From NCBI GenBank assembly GCA_964036045.1, contig OZ038384.1, forward strand, positions 24,853,000-24,916,999: a stretch of 64,000 nt of DNA, in the 5' to 3' direction. The stretch's first letter is position 1; each line of letters opens with the position of its first letter. This DNA comes from Eutreptiella sp. 'Long Island Sound 2002'. Lineage: Eukaryota > Euglenozoa > Euglenophyceae > Eutreptiales > Eutreptiaceae. The position numbers and the translations under genes were made by a program. This document shows positions 62,901 to 64,000 of this stretch, one piece after another. The notes beneath the pieces were generated by a model. It was not told the DNA's origin. It did not search any database and worked only from the letters and a program-made list of their open reading frames with translations.

Positions 62901-64000
62901 ACAGCTGTGTGGGCGGCAGCCTATCGGGAGGACCCCCGGACGAAACACATCTACGAAGTAGCAATTCGAAGCCCTGCGGCACGACACCAGCTTCGAGATG
63001 CCAAGTTGTCGTTCGATGATGGGAAATTCTTCCATTTGTCGATGATGGGCAAACGTGTGCTTGTTCCCCGAACGCTGGTTACGTCGATTGTGGCTATGTA
63101 TCACGAGTCGGAGTTCTATGGCCACTCAGGAGTCCTTCGAACCATGGCCCTGATTAAGCGCGACTATGTGTGTTCACACCTACGACACTATGTCGAGCGA
63201 TACATACTAAGTTGCGATGTCTGTCAAGCGGCGAAATCAAGACGAGTCGACACCGCCAGAGTCCCAAGACCCTTGCCGGTGCCCGACACCAAATGGCACA
63301 GCGTGTCCGTCGATTGGGTTTCGGGATTGCCGCCGACCACAAGGGGCCATGATGCCATCATGACTGTAGTCGACCGATTCTCCAAGCGTGGAATGTTCAT
63401 CCCTTGTCGCAAGGATATGACAGCCGACGACCTCATCTATGTGTTCCTACGTGAGGTTATTCGATTGAAAGGATGCCCTCGACAAATTGTTTCTGACCGA
63501 GACAAGCTGTTCGAGTCTCAGGCGTGGAAGGAGTTGGCCCAGCGCTTCAAGATTGAGATGCATCAAACAGTGGCCAACCGCCCTCGAGGCAATGGCCTGG
63601 CGGAGCGCAGTAATCAGTCCATCCTCCAGCTTCTGCGTACACACGGCATCTTCGGCAACAACGAGTGGGATGTCGACCTCCTATTCGCCGAAATCCAGTT
63701 CAACAACCTGACATCCAATAGTCTTCGACTATCCCCGTTCGAGATAGATGAAGGACGAACACCCCTTTTTCCATTGGATTTTCCCCGAATGACTTCTCAT
63801 GCACATGAACCATCGACGGTGAATGATTACATGCAACGAGCGGAACGTACCTTCGATTCTGTGCGTGCAATGCTTGCCGAGGAACGTCGACGCCAGATGC
63901 ATGTGGTCCTGCAAATGGACCGACACGTTCGAGTGCCTGAAGTCGGTGAACGATGGTGGGTGTTGGTGCCTGAATATCGACATAAAGGGAAACTCGATGT
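59655..64000 (+). CDS. pol: Pol of element E: protease, RT, RNase H, integrase (partial)
   Basis: An open frame from 59655 to the window end with no stop, in the +1 frame relative to gag and overlapping it by about 280 nt. First in-frame ATG at 59724. Protease LLVDCGATSDFMS near 60140 (DCG). RT: VKKANGKWRMCVDYRALN, FSKIDLVSGFHQIRI, FGLCNAPSTFQR, YIDD at 61428. RNase H: YTDASKDCVGATLAQR, HTDHESLRYL, NPAADACSR. A long acidic linker follows (about 62280-62750). Integrase: HHCC site (GHSGVLRTM, CDVCQAAK), DDE core with SVDWV, VVDRFSK, VSDRDKLF and LAERSNQS, 35 residues between the last two acids. No chromodomain before the window ends. It is the only pol here with no visible break. Confidence 0.9.

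Larger units (their letters stand above)
57871..64000 (+). mobile_element. Ty3/gypsy element E (continues past window)
   Basis: A different gypsy lineage from A-D. It has a short LTR of about 190 bp, a different primer-binding site, a classical CCHC Gag, a pol in the +1 frame relative to gag and no MTase-like region. Pol is open to the window end. The tetranucleotide TCGA is strongly over-represented throughout, which sets it apart from its neighbours. Confidence 0.87.

Overview
The window looks like nuclear DNA of a euglenid, most likely Euglena. The decisive clue is a 26-nt sequence found twice (9221-9246 and 43613-43638, both minus strand). It matches the Euglena spliced leader (SL) as I know it: it begins ACTTTCTGAGTGTC, then TA, eight T and a terminal CG. 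Other support is a spliced host gene with seven introns, one without clean GT-AG ends, nuclear-type tRNA genes and a very high load of retroelements. About 42 kb of the 64 kb is retrotransposon.

Layout. 1-10052 (minus): Ty3/gypsy chromovirus copy A, its 3' LTR cut by the window start. 10053-10483: unique spacer. 10484-23707 (plus): copy B of the same family, head-to-head with A, with 2.37-kb LTRs and a (A)TCAC target duplication. 23712-27922: host DNA with a 21-bp minisatellite and a 145-bp inverted-repeat pair. 27923-31553 (plus): an eight-exon taxilin-like gene with tRNA-Thr and tRNA-His inside intron 3. 31554-35171: intergenic. 35188-43643 (minus): full-length LINE (L) with a 16-bp target-site duplication. 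43660-44435: host DNA. 44436-51136 (minus): element C, cut by element D (51137-57870, plus), which is itself cut by element E (57871-64000, plus), whose pol runs off the window.

How the parts work together. A, B and D carry gag and pol in one reading frame split by a single UAG followed by a hairpin. Gag starts inside the LTR and is read through the primer-binding site. A, B, C and D carry a Dam/DIRS-methyltransferase-like region between protease and reverse transcriptase. A, B and C end in a chromodomain. LINE ORF1 ends in a complete AlkB-type dioxygenase domain.

The most unusual observation is that trans-splicing has been written into the retroelements. Copy B has an intact splice acceptor in its LTR. 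Copy A has the SL fused exactly at that acceptor and has lost about 1.26 kb of upstream LTR, as expected if a trans-spliced genomic RNA was reverse transcribed. The LINE also begins with the SL. All pol genes except that of E carry inactivating mutations. No database search was possible; family names rest on motifs read by eye.
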